Source: Eucalyptus grandis
Taxonomy: Eukaryota > Streptophyta > Magnoliopsida > Myrtales > Myrtaceae
Assembly: GCF_016545825.1 (NCBI RefSeq)
Contig: NC_052619.1
Location: forward strand, 6,463,501-6,527,500
Direction of reading: 5' to 3'
Length of the DNA: 64,000 nt
Below are positions 23,056-33,985 of the stretch, in pieces. The notes beneath the pieces are model-generated. The model saw only the letters and a program-made list of their open reading frames with translations. It was not told where the DNA came from and searched no databases. The first letter of the stretch is position 1. Every line of letters begins with the position of its first letter. The position numbers and the translations under genes were made by a program.

Positions 23056-24360
23056 ACTTATATATTCAGGAAAAGCAAATTAATTGTTTCTTTTAAAGTG
23101 ATATTTTCATGAGATCTCTGACAAGATGTGACGAGGGAATAAAGTTTCTACACTAAGGACTAATTTCACAACCATCACCGGAACATTCTTAAAAGTAAAA
23201 ATACAAAAAGTGCAACTTTTATTAGAAACTTGTCCATATAAGTGCCTCGTCTTGATTTATCGGTGCTGATTCAATATATTTCATTCATGTTTATGTAGAA
23301 AATTTGAATTTTACCCTTAAATTATCACCTTGGAAATATTGGGGCACTAAATGCGTCAAAAATACAACATAAGGACCGAAACTGAACTCGTGAAATAGAA
23401 CAAAGACAAGTTTTAAAATTTCTGCTATTAATTTTAAACGTTTAAAAAGTTGGAAGAAATCTTTACGTGGATTGTTGATGTTTCTTCTTTTCGATCCACG
23501 TAACATTTTGTGAAGACATTGTACCTATCTAATCCCCTTAATTGATGGCGACAACTAACATGATTATTTTCCAATTGTTTGCAATTACCGAAATTAGATA
23601 ATAATTGTCTGTTGGCACTCCAAACCCAAGACATGAAGTTTGGCCTCGATTCATTTGATTTGTCTGGTCGGCGGTTTCTTGGCTCTGTCTGCATGAGTTA
23701 TGGACTTCGATAACAAGGACAAAACTTCTTGGGGAAAAAGAATAAGATATTTATATCCATAAAAAATCACAGTACTATTGCGTCAGCAGGAGTCCCTTTT
23801 CGTTTTCTTTTTTCTTTTCTTGCATTTAATATGTTAATATAATATTTACTAAATATATCTATCATGGTTGTCAAGGCAAATCCACCCTTGTGCGAGCGTC
23901 GTACGAAAACCCATGTTATTGTACTTTCATTTTATGAGTGCATACTGTCATATGGAATATCATTTGTTTATTTTTAGTAGATAAGTGGGCGACTGTTGTG
24001 AATACATGTATGTATGTATATAATTTATTTCTTACATATTGTATTTGTGCATACATATTATTTGGAGGAGAAGGGAAAAAAGAAAGATAAGGGTCAGTCA
24101 GCAATGACCATCCACGATCAACGTTGACCTTTGGTCCAACTAGATTGTGAAAGGAAAAATGCATTGCAATGCGTCGATATTATTTTCTTTTGAAAATGTA
24201 TTTTTTTCTAATTTCTTCGATTGAATTCTTGACCATTTTGAATTTATGGTCTTCATATCCACAACCTAATGTTGACCTTTTCTTCTATAAAAATAGTTAG
24301 AGTTTCATATGCAATATGTGTAGTCATTTGATTGCTGCAATCCATCTTTAGCATTGTTAA
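23056..24360. other. intergenic DNA, no gene recognised
   Basis: AT-rich sequence with only short frames. No coding signature or clear repeat boundary was seen. Confidence 0.35.
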
Positions 24361-24536
24361 TTGGATAGTCAGTTGTTTATAATTATTGATCTCGATGGTG
24401 ATGAAGATAGCTGTGTAAACATAAAGTTAAATGACTTGTGTATGTAAATTGGATGGTCAGTTGTTTATAATTATTGATAGTGATGGATATGAAGAGAGCT
24501 TGTGTAAATAGTAAGTTACATGACTTGTGCATGTAA
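24361..24536. repeat. 88-bp tandem duplication
   Basis: Two copies in direct orientation start at 24361 and 24449, each opening TTGGAT(A/G)GTCAGTTG followed by TTTATAATTATTGAT and ending ATGACTTGTG(T/C)ATGTAA. They differ at several scattered sites and small indels, so the duplication is not very recent. Confidence 0.7.
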
Positions 24537-24589
24537 TTAAAGTAGCTCCAAAATATAGGATACACTAAAATTGATATACTAGGTGATGT

Positions 24590-25469
24590 GGGAAAATTGT
24601 CCAAAAAGCTTTAAACCGATTACATTTTTGGCAACCCAGTTTGAATCTTTTCAATTTTCCCATTTGAGTCATAAGCATATTTATTTTTTTATCAATTAAG
24701 TTCTTTCGATCAATTTTGGCCCGAAATCGTTAATGTAGACATGGGCCGTCCAACATAACACAACCAGCGCTGATATGGACAATTTTAAATAATATTTTAA
24801 TATTTTAAATTTTTTTATTATTTTTTTTGGCTTTTTATTTGTGCTTTTTTTAATGATGGTGAGGGTCATTGGTGACCATCGCAAGCCATGAAGGCCTTGC
24901 CAGATTAAGCGAGCATCGTCTCACTCGCAGCCAACAAGGCCACGAAGGTCTTGGGCAAAGCCAACAATCCTCATCAGTAAGGCCTTGCCAAATCAAGCAA
25001 GCATTTCCTCACTCGTAGCCAATGGAGCTGCGAATGTCCTAGGTGATGCCATCATAGCCTTGTAGGCTGCGAGCAAGGCAGCAGTATAAAGGTGGTGAGG
25101 CAATGGCATGAAGGTGGCAAGGGCCGCCTTGTTGGTGGTTGCGATGGCCTAGCCCGGACCTTCATGGCCCAGTTGGCTATGACCAAGGTGGTCCTCAACT
25201 AGTCTGGGTGAGGCCTTTGCAACCAACGAGAGTTGCCAACACCCTCGCCGACATAGAAAAAAACCAATGATAAAAATTAAAGAAATAAAATAAAAATCGA
25301 AAATTATTATTAAAAATTATCAACATCAACTATTCTCAGCCAAAATTGGCGGGATTGATTCAATTGACAAAAAGTAAAAAGGTTCAAGACTTCATTAGCA
25401 AAATTGAAAGGTGTAAGATTAAATTGGCAAAGGTACAATAGGCTTACGATTTGTTGGACAATTTTTCAT
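24590..25469. mobile_element. Mutator-like MITE, family 1, with perfect target-site duplication
   Basis: A perfect 9-bp direct repeat AGGTGATGT flanks the element (24581-24589 and 25470-25478; 10 bp if a shared T is counted). The ends are inverted: GAAAATTGTCCAA on the left and TTGGACAATTTTTC on the right. A 9-10-bp duplication points to the Mutator superfamily. The sub-terminal regions are inverted too (CGATCAATTTTGGCC left, GCCAAAATTGGCGGG right). The ~400-bp centre has rearranged CAAGGCC/GCAAGC/GGCCTTG motifs and no transposase. It is the most complete family-1 copy in the window. Confidence 0.7.
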
Positions 25470-25478
25470 AGGTGATGT

Positions 25479-26096
25479 AGTAAACTTTTATTGAATATTG
25501 GATATTATCCATTTGTTTGAAGGTCTATATATTTCTTACTTATTACATTATTTAACTTATCAATATAACAGAAAAATTACAGCATATCCAATATTACTCT
25601 TGTCAGGACACGCACCTCAAAGCAAGTAAGCCGGTAGCAATGTGGTTCAATAGTCGGGGCCTCGAATCCAGCCGCTAGCAAATTAAGTCTAGCAATCAGG
25701 TGAGAAATAATGGTGGAGGTAAAGATTAAAGTTCCCAATTTTATTTTTAGAAAAAAATAATTCATTTCCCGCAATTGGACTATAATCTTTTTTGTTTAAT
25801 CATGGAAAAACTATTATAAGGACAACTGTTTTTTTTTCCTTTGCCTAGAAAATTAAGAATAGCTTTAATTAATAAAGTCATGACCAGCATTGAATGAAAT
25901 CTTATGGAAATCTTATGACAATGTAAATGAAGCTATTATTCATTGAAATAATGATTACTAAGTTACTTAAATAAAGCTTGAACAACATGGAATAATTTCT
26001 ATGAGCCTAAATCCATGTCTAAATTTAATGGCTAGGCCAATCTCATAACATCTATTGCATGATTAATAGAAAAACACAAGCATATTGCTCTTTAAT
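25479..26096. other. intergenic DNA with a diverged unit of the 27.7 kb repeat
   Basis: About 25935-26096 resembles the ~290-bp repeat described at 27.4-28.5 kb (phrases such as AAATCCATGTCTAAATTTAATGGCTAG and TTGCTCTTTAATCT). The rest is AT-rich without recognised features. Confidence 0.4.
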
Positions 26097-26300
26097 CTAG
26101 AAAATTATCAAGTTAGTTCTAAACCTATTGCATTTATGTCCATTTAGTCCTAAATTTTTCGATTTTGCCAATCTAGTCTTAAGCTTTTGCGAGAAATTTT
26201 AATGCAGTTCTTCCCGTCAATTCTCGTCGAAAATCACTAAACTACGATTCTATCGTTGCCGGCTGTCCTACATTGTAAAGATGTAACTAACCCTTCATCT
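26097..26300. mobile_element. partial family-1 MITE (left part only)
   Basis: Matches the 5' side of the family: AAATTATCAAGTTAGTTC, CTAAACCTATTGCA, TTTAGTCCTAAATTTTTCG, a CCGTCAATTCTCGTCGAAAATCAC phrase and GCCGGCTGTCCTACA. It then stops without a matching inverted right end. Confidence 0.5.
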
Positions 26301-26719
26301 AATTATCTATAAAGTATCAAACCCAAGGCTACTTACCGGGACCATAGTGATTGGTTGAAAGCCTAAAGGAGAACACTGTTTTATAACCATAAACAAGGAA
26401 ACTAGTTTTTAATAGCTATTTTTTTTTTTTGCGATACTATTCATCTTAACATACTTGCATAAAATCTTGACCATGGAACTAATCTTTTTAAGCAAAATTC
26501 AATCATGTCTAGATGTAATGGCTAGTTAAGTTGGGCATCACCTGCCGCAATCCCAATAAAGAAACATAGACATGTCGCTCTTTAATCTTTAAGCCTAGGT
26601 CATCAACTAAAATTTTGACTTACTTTATCTTGTCTATCAAGTTAATATTTGTGATTCTGAAGCCAAAATATCTTAACATATGATCAACAAATTTAATAGA
26701 TATACAGATGATACATCTT

Positions 26720-27415
26720 AATATTTGTACCTATAAGTCTTAAAATTTGTCATGAAAGCACTAAAACTTACAAGAAGTGTAATCAAGTAATGTCATTCTG
26801 TTAACTTTATCCAACTTGAAAAATGGAAAATGTTGATGTAATTTAAAATATTTTCTTTCTCCTATGTGGCAATGTTGTGGCTAAAACATAAAACTAAAAT
26901 GACATTATTTTGTTCGAAATCTTATTTTTTATGCCAATTTTATTTAGATCAAATTAAAATAAACTATTTTTTTATTAAAAAAAGAGGATTAGAAACCTAC
27001 CGCCCCATTCACTAGGAACAGTTGGTAATGGTGGGAAATGGTTGACGATCCTCGCTCATTGCCCATGTGTGAGCGAGGATTGTAGCCCTTCCTCATATCC
27101 AATGAGGTTAGTTAGCCCTGCGCAATTTTAGTTGAGGCCTACCATTGATTTGGGTGAGGGCTTGGAGCTCTAGCCTAGGGCCATCAGACATTGGTCGAGG
27201 CATGGCAACCCCTATTGATCATTCTCTCACCATCCTTGGTCCTTTATGGCAATAGTGGGGTGGCGACGGATCCAAACTCTTCTTTTTTCAAATATAGGAT
27301 TAGCTTTTTTATTTAATTTATATAAAATTTACTTTAAAAATAAAATTTGAACTAAAACGACATTGTTTTAGTCACGTCATTGTTACTATTTCCATTAGTA
27401 AAGTTAGATAGACTT
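26720..27415. mobile_element. non-autonomous TIR-type element, family 2
   Basis: Left part has GTTAACTTTATCCAACTTG then a GGAAAATGTTGATGT phrase; the right part carries the inverse type of phrase (CATTAGTAAAGTTAGATAGAC). The inside includes CTATGTGGCAATGTTGTGGC and its rough inverse CGACATTGTTTTAGTCACGTC. The centre (27000-27250) is richer in G+C, with GAGCGAGGAT and GCCATTGG-like blocks. It separates two older units of the tandem repeat family. Boundaries are approximate. Confidence 0.4.
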
Positions 27416-27418
27416 AAT

Positions 27419-28520
27419 AAGGAAACTAGCTTTCAGCAGCTATTTTTTCTGCTACACAATACATCTCAACATATTTGCGTAAAGCCTTGACCATGGGATA
27501 AAATCTGCTAGACGAAATTCAACCCTGTCTAGAAGCAATGGTTGGTTAAGTTGCATAGCACCTTCCGTAATCCTAATGAAGAAACATGCTCATGTTGCTA
27601 TTTAATCTTCAAACTTGGGTACCAACCAAATTTTTGACTGGCGTCTTATCTTAACTATTAAGTTAATATTTATGAGTCTGCAGTCTAAATATTGTAACAC
27701 TCTATCTAAAATTCTAGTCAACATATATAGAACCATAAATAAGGAAGCTAGCTTTCAACAACTATTTTCTTTGCAACATTGTCTTAACATATTTGCATAA
27801 AACTTTGATTATGGAACAAAATCTCCAAGATTAAACCCAACCGCGTCTAGATATAATGGCAAATTAAGTTGTATGACCTATTGCGATCCTAATAAAGAAA
27901 ATATTTAAATTTGGATCACTAACCAAAATTTTGGCTAGCGCTTTATCTTAACTATTAAGTCAAAATTTATGAATCTGTAGTCTAAATATCTTCTCTCATA
28001 ATCAAAATTTAGTAATATAGAATCATAAATGAGGAAGCTAGCTTTCAACAACTATTTTCTTTGCAACATTGTCTTAACATATTTGCATAAAACTTTGATT
28101 ATGGAACAAAATCTCCGAGACTAAACCCAACCGCGTCTAGATATAATGGCTAATTAAGTTGTGTATGACCCTATTGCGATCCTAATAAAGAAAATATTTA
28201 AATTTGGATCACTAACCAAAATTTTGGCTAGCGCTTTATCTTAACTATTAAGTCAAAATTTATGAATCTATAGTCTAAATATCTTCTCTCATAATAAAAA
28301 ATTTAGTAATATAGAATCATAAATGAGGAAGCTAGCTTTCAACAGCTATTTTGTTGCAATACAATATGTCTTAACAAACTTGGATGAACCTTCTTGACCA
28401 TGGAACAAAATCTCCGAGGCTAATACTAACCATGTCTATACGTAATGACTAGTTAAGTTGCATATTACCGACCACAATCCTAATAGAGAAACACATCCAT
28501 GTTGCTCTTTAATCTCTGTA
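27419..28520. repeat. array of ~290-bp tandem repeats
   Basis: Units begin with the phrase AGGAAGCTAGCTTTCAACA at 27741, 28031 and 28325 (spacing 290 and 294 bp). A more diverged unit begins at 27419. The 27741 and 28031 units are nearly identical over their full length (a handful of substitutions and short indels), including GATTATGGAACAAAATCTCC, CAACCGCGTCTAGATATAAT and TTTTGGCTAGCGC. Older relatives occur near 25.94, 26.40 and 29.68 kb. No long ORF runs through the unit, and its origin is unknown. Confidence 0.75.
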
Positions 28521-30359
28521 TCTGGGCCACCAATCCATATTGGAAAAAAGAGAGTTGTGTGACAGTCCCGTTATTTACGAATATATGACGGTCCTTCCTC
28601 CACCACATATTTCAAAATGCAAAGTCGACAAATTCTAGCAACCTTTTGCTAAGTGGTGATTCCCGGATTTACATGAGTGGGATCACCTCCAAGTGATTTT
28701 TTTTTTTTTTTTAAGGATATATAAGACCTTTGATTAATTATTGCGATGCCATATTGCACTTATTAAACTAAATTCCCACAAATTTGAGCATAGTTTTACA
28801 CACTTGAATAGACAGGCCAAATGTTACACACATGTAGAATTTTTCAAGCCAAAAATAGGATAAGCATATCAAATTTAATAGAAAATCAACATCAGTTTGT
28901 TTAGGACGAGAAAAATTTGGAGTAACAACAGATTAGGCTTTGTTCTTTTTTCCAGTAGAGGTTAAAAAGGGACGAAGAACTTGTCAAGCTACATCAAGAT
29001 GACTCGTGTGGAAGAACCCGCTACTTTATTTGTTTCAATTGCAAAATAGTGTATACAAATTTGCTTTGATTTTTGTCGGTTTAAATCAATTTTTACATGT
29101 TTTTTTAGAAGATCTTACCATCTGCGATTAGGTAACTTGTTTATCCTTAATTTGTTACACCAATAGATGATAAATTGGTCAAGCTCCACCACTACCTAAT
29201 ATCAGTTCATTTATTTCTTAAAATGGACTTATTTGATTTAGTTGAGTCTAAATAATCTTTTCTCATTTTAAATATAAACTAAGTATGCATTCTTCATGGT
29301 TTGCTTTTTTATTATTTAAAAATGGATGGATTAGATGTTTCACTATTTAGTAGTGGACGGATGATTTATTTTTCTACTTAGCTTTCTTCCCCCTTTTTTT
29401 TTGGGTTTGTGATGGCCTTATCTTACTCAGCCAGTTGCCTTCTCTTTGTGAAAAATAATAGTGGTTCGGAGGCCACCGTCATTTCTAGTCATGACCGTGA
29501 CCGTCATGCTAATACCGCTTATTTAGATTTTACCTTTCGTCTTATCTAATATATAAAAAAATTTGTTGTATGAGTCCGAAACTACCTCTCTTGCCTTATC
29601 ATAACAAAAAATAAATTAATTAGACAGACATAGAACTGTAATGACCGCTAGTTCTTAACATTTATCCACGAAACAATGAGTGCCGACTTACTTAAATATA
29701 GCATTGACGAACAAGGAACTAAATCTCCAAGGCTAAATCCAACCGCATTTAGATTTTCTAGATTTAAACATAGATTAATTGCGTATCAGCTATCGTATCC
29801 CTAAAAGAGAAAAATGCGTATGTTGCTCTTTAATATCAATATATGGATCAATTGCCCAAATTTTGTCTCGCGTCTTACTTGATTTCAAGAATTTTTTTTA
29901 GCGAGTCTGAAACTTATCCAGATTTTCTCCTTGTCAAGAGAATAATTAGACATTCAAAGAGAGCAAACTATCCTGAACGAAGCGAATATGTTATCAAATT
30001 ATCGAATTTGTGCAATAACTGTAAGCGTTAATTGTGTTTCTGATGAACGTTGGCTTTGCATAGTAAAGCTAAGGGAGAGCATTCAAATTTTCCATCCATT
30101 TGACTATAGCCATGAAGAGATCTCCATGACCGGCAAAGATTTCATTAAGCAAACTAAAAAGAAAGAAATTGCAGAAATTTCACTCAATCCATGTCGCTGC
30201 TGAAGCGTTTTCTATGTTAATCTTCCAGAAAAAGAACATCTTCCCATTTATTATGTTTCCAGGCAGAGAAGACCATGTCATCTCTACTACTACAAAAACC
30301 AGAACAAAGGGAAACAACAACAACGATTCACCACCTTGCACTAACACCCATAACCTAAT
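28521..30359. other. intergenic DNA downstream of the zinc-finger gene
   Basis: AT-rich. A further diverged unit of the 290-bp repeat lies near 29680-29860 (AAATCTCCAAGGCTAAATCCAACCGC). The last ~150 bp are expected to be 3' UTR of the zinc-finger gene. No other gene is supported. Confidence 0.4.
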
Positions 30360-30992
30360 CTATAACTTTAAGGTCAAGTCCAGCGCCGCGGAACTCGGTT
30401 CAGCCTTGATGACGTTTTTCTGGTCATTTCTGCACTTCATCTCCAAGGTGAGACGCCGCTCCAACTGATCAAGAAACGGCCTGGTGCGATCGCCGGGCAG
30501 GTCTTTGGGCGCGAGTTGTTGTGCTTGTGGGGGCGGCGATGGCGCCAACATCAAGCTGAGTTGATGAGAATTACCGCTATCCACCGGAAGAACTCCTCTC
30601 GGGGCGCTGGCCGCTGGCAGGGCACCGATCGGGTTGATTCCACCGACAGAATGGTTCATCTCCTGCCCTGCTGTTGGCACCAAATGGCCACCTTGCTGAG
30701 CTTGAAGTCCTGGCCTGCTGGAGACAAGATAATAACAAGGTGGGTTAGGATTCAAGAGAGTCACATCTCTAGGGTATGAGAGACGATTCCTTTCACTTCT
30801 CATTCTTGAGGAAGCTTCATCTAAACCCATGTGAACCCCAACGTGGTCTATGAGTACCCAGTTGTCCATGAACACCTCACCACACAACCTGCATGCAACT
30901 GGTGTGGGGTTCTGGTTTTGTTCCCTTTCGGGTGATTGATGAAGCCCACCACCACCACCCAGGAAGTCAAAACTCTGCCTACGACCAGCCAT
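30360..30992 (-). CDS. single-finger C2H2 zinc-finger protein with C-terminal EAR motif
   Basis: Single-exon frame of 210 residues starting MAGRRQSFDF. One zinc finger has C34, C37, H50 and H54 (CRLCGEVFMDNWVLIDHVGVH; spacing C-x2-C-x12-H-x3-H). It lacks the QALGGH helix of most plant C2H2 factors. The rest is low-complexity and Pro/Gln-rich, and the protein ends in LDLTLKL, an LxLxL EAR motif that usually recruits TOPLESS-type co-repressors. A TATA box sits upstream. The combination suggests a small nuclear repressor; the target genes and exact subfamily are unknown. It stands alone, with about 7 kb of gene-free DNA to the left element and 15 kb to the LSH gene. Confidence 0.85.
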   Translation of the reverse strand: MAGRRQSFDFLGGGGGLHQSPEREQNQNPTPVACRLCGEVFMDNWVLIDHVGVHMGLDEASSRMRSERNRLSYPRDVTLLNPNPPCYYLVSSRPGLQAQQGGHLVPTAGQEMNHSVGGINPIGALPAASAPRGVLPVDSGNSHQLSLMLAPSPPPQAQQLAPKDLPGDRTRPFLDQLERRLTLEMKCRNDQKNVIKAEPSSAALDLTLKL

Positions 30993-31105
30993 TTTTTTTC
31001 CCTAAGGGAATTCAGCAAAAGGGAGTGATTAGGCGAAGGCTTTTAGAAGGGAGAATTTGTGGGTATGCTTCAATGTGTGATCATAAATCAAGAGTGGGAG
31101 GGGCA

Positions 31106-31112
31106 ATTTATA
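31106..31112 (-). promoter_or_regulatory. TATA box of the zinc-finger gene
   Basis: Reads TATAAAT on the minus strand, about 114 bp upstream of the start codon, a normal position for a plant promoter with a ~80-bp leader. Confidence 0.5.
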
Positions 31113-32926
31113 GATGCCACGGTTCATGCAAAGACATGCAAGTCATTAATATTTGCCTTTAATGGTTTGTATGTCTGGGTCTGGGAAGGATTCATTACAT
31201 TTTTGGGTTTTGTTAATGAATGCATTGAATTTTCTGTCATTTATAAGCAAAATGTGTGAGAGGCATTAGGGGAAATGTGAAAAGCATGAACTAAGAGTCA
31301 AGAAAAAAGAGATTAGAGCTTTAATTGCAGAATCCACGGGCAAGGCTAAAGTCTGGACTGTTAGTGATGGCATATTAATGAAGGTTCATAATAAATGACA
31401 TTTCCCAGTTTAACAGAGCAAGTTGCAACAATCTACTCAGCCTGATGAGGAGAGCTTGTAACTAAATGACGTATTAAAGTAATTAAAACGCTCACGATGG
31501 GCAGGATTAGAGAGCGTTCAACCACCACGGTTCGGACTAGCAAGGCTCCAACCATTTATGCTTGAATTTGTGAGTAGACTTTAAAAAAAAAAAAAGCAAA
31601 TAAAATTCCGCAAATTACCAAAGTTACTGGTCAATATCATTATGGTTTTTCTAACCTATTTGGTAACATATCAAGGATAGGAGTGGAAGCAACTTCCCAT
31701 TTGGATTCATTTTTCCATCCATGTAAATAGAGTCTGTGTGCTTTATTCTTTACAGAAGACAAAAAAAACTTGCTTATTTCTCATTTTAGCACTCACATAA
31801 ATAGTTTACTCTTTGTGCCTCTATAGTAATTTGTTTTATCTTCATGCTCCATTAAAAGACTATAAATCTAATCAATGAAGAGAGACCATTAATTGTCTTT
31901 TGCCACTTTTACTAACCAAATTAAGAAAATAATCCGATGGGCTGTGGATTACTTTGTTACCATAAACTACATGCACGAAATCTGACCCGATTAAAGTTCA
32001 ACCCATATTTTGGATAGTGCCTTACTTATTAGATTTTGTCTCGAAGCAAATTTAATAAAAGTAGGACGGATATTTTGCATTTCATCTAACGTAGACTTTG
32101 TCTCCTAATAAATCCAATAAAAGCTTGACCCGTATTTTGGATATTGACTCACAAAAGTTGTGCAACCCTTGCCACTGAAGACTGTGGCAGCCTGCCCTTG
32201 CAAGTGGCATCCCTCTTTCCTCATTTTAGACTTTTATTTTCTATTTTATAAATTTAACATATATTTATCCTACTTTATATTTTCAACTTTATTCGAATGA
32301 TTTGTTAACTTTTTTCTGAGTAAATTACTATATACTTTTAGGTTACTCACTCTCATTTGAGCTACTTACTAATGTTTATATTTATCAGCTTTTATTATCT
32401 TTTGCCAATCTTCCTTACAAACCTTTTAAATTTGTCAATATTTACATGAATTTACCAACATTTATTTGCATGACTTATCAACTTTTCTCTTGTTAGGTTA
32501 CTAATGAACCAAATTAAGTTTGGGCACACTACAATAGACCTATGCTAATATATACTTTGACATTTGCCTTTGAAACGCTTCTATTCTGATTAAAAGCGTA
32601 GTTTGTACTTAGTTGGTGTGGTCTTTAAAATTTACAAAATTGAGGAGATATTGTATTACTAGAACAAAATACAACAACTAGTGAACAAAACCAGAGAGAT
32701 GAGAGCTCAAAAAAAGAGAAAAAGATAACTCCGTTAAATTGGGTAAAGTTTCCATTCTTTAGTTATGATATTAATGAAGCAACTCAATTGAATCAAATTA
32801 AGTTTGATGAGATACGTGGGTGGTAAATGCTACTTCTATTAATATATAAAAGTTAATGACCCTTTTGGTTTGCAATTTTTTTTTTATATAATGTGAAATG
32901 TGATTTATGAACATTGAAATTCAAAA
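31113..32926. other. intergenic DNA upstream of the zinc-finger gene
   Basis: AT-rich. It has a short near-repeat near 32000 and 32110 (CCCATATTTTGGATAGTG / CCGTATTTTGGATATTG), but no gene or bounded element. Confidence 0.35.
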
Positions 32927-33663
32927 AAAAAAAATCTAAACCTATTATATCGTGGCCAATTCATTCATAAAAATTTCAAATGTGCCAATTTAGGTTTTTA
33001 ATAGTTCAATTATCCCAACTTAGTCCTAAACTTTTGACAATTTGTTAATGTAATCATTCCAGCTAATTTTGACATGAAATTATTGATATATATCTTGGTC
33101 GTCCTATGTGGCGTAACTGATGCCGAGGAGAATAATTTTTGCAATTTTTTAAAATTTTCTAAAATTCTATTAATTTTTTTCTTTTCACTTATTTTTTCTT
33201 TTCCTTTCCTTCTTTTTTTATTTTATTTTCAATGTTAAGTGCCAGTAGGGGATTGCTAGTCACTGGCCAAGGCTTGGAGACCCTCGTTAACCCCGACCCT
33301 TGTCTAGATTCGCTGAGGGCTGCAATGTCCTCCCTTATGATCTAGGAGGGGCCTCACCCATGGCTAGCGGCCTTTGCCAACTATCGTCAACCAATGTAGA
33401 GCCCAACCATAGGAGGAAATAGTATAAAAGAAAAAAAAAGAAACATTAAAGAAAAGAAAAAATAAAAATAAAGATAAAGATAAAATGATCAATAAAACTA
33501 ATAAAATTTTTGAAAACTTTAACAAATTTGCCTAGTCATGTCATGTAAATGGCTACATTGACAAATCGTTAAAAATTTTGGGACTAATTTAGCACTATTG
33601 AAATATTTAGGATCGAATTGGTTGCTGTATAATATGTTTAAAATTTTTTGGACAATTTTCTCG
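32927..33663. mobile_element. family-1 MITE, decayed full-length type
   Basis: Left side has ATCTAAACCTATTATAT and TTAGTCCTAAACTTTTGACAA, then CCAGCTAATTTTGACATG and GTCGTCCTATGTGGCG. The right side ends with the inverse AATATGTTTAAAATTTTTTGGACAATTTTC. The centre (33230-33420) is GC-richer with GGCCAAGGCTTGG/CCTAGGAGGGGCC-like blocks, as in the 24.6 kb copy. No target-site duplication was resolved. Confidence 0.55.
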
Positions 33664-33949
33664 ACATTAAATTGATCCAATTGAGTATCTAAAATTTTGT
33701 AGAACATGCAATGTTGTTGTTAGTTAAGTCCCCCACCTATTTAATATGATCGATTTCATTTTTGGGTTACTTTATCAATGAAATTTGCTGAAATGGAAGA
33801 CACCTATCTAATTCAACTAATACCGGATGGAGAAAATGACATAGATGGATTTTGTATTAATATTGACTTGAAATTGGAAAGTAAAGTACTTGCTTCTTTC
33901 TCGTTTTTAATCTAAGACAACTAATATCTTATTCAAGTAATATCGATTT

Positions 33950-33973
33950 ACTGAAAAAAAAAAAAAAAAAAAC
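33950..33973 (+). repeat. tiny poly(A) insertion flanked by a 12-bp direct repeat
   Basis: TAATATCGATTT at 33938-33949 is repeated exactly at 33974-33985. Between them is only ACTG plus about 19 A and a C. This looks like an extremely 5'-truncated retroposon insertion with its target-site duplication. A second A-tract of similar length lies about 40 bp further on (34013-34032). Confidence 0.5.
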
Positions 33974-33985
33974 TAATATCGATTT

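Noticed and set aside
25590..25690. tRNA-like phrases (TAGCAATGTGG and CCTCGAATCC)
   Set aside because: The gap between the A- and B-box-like phrases is only ~14 bp and no cloverleaf can be drawn, so neither a tRNA gene nor a SINE head is supported.
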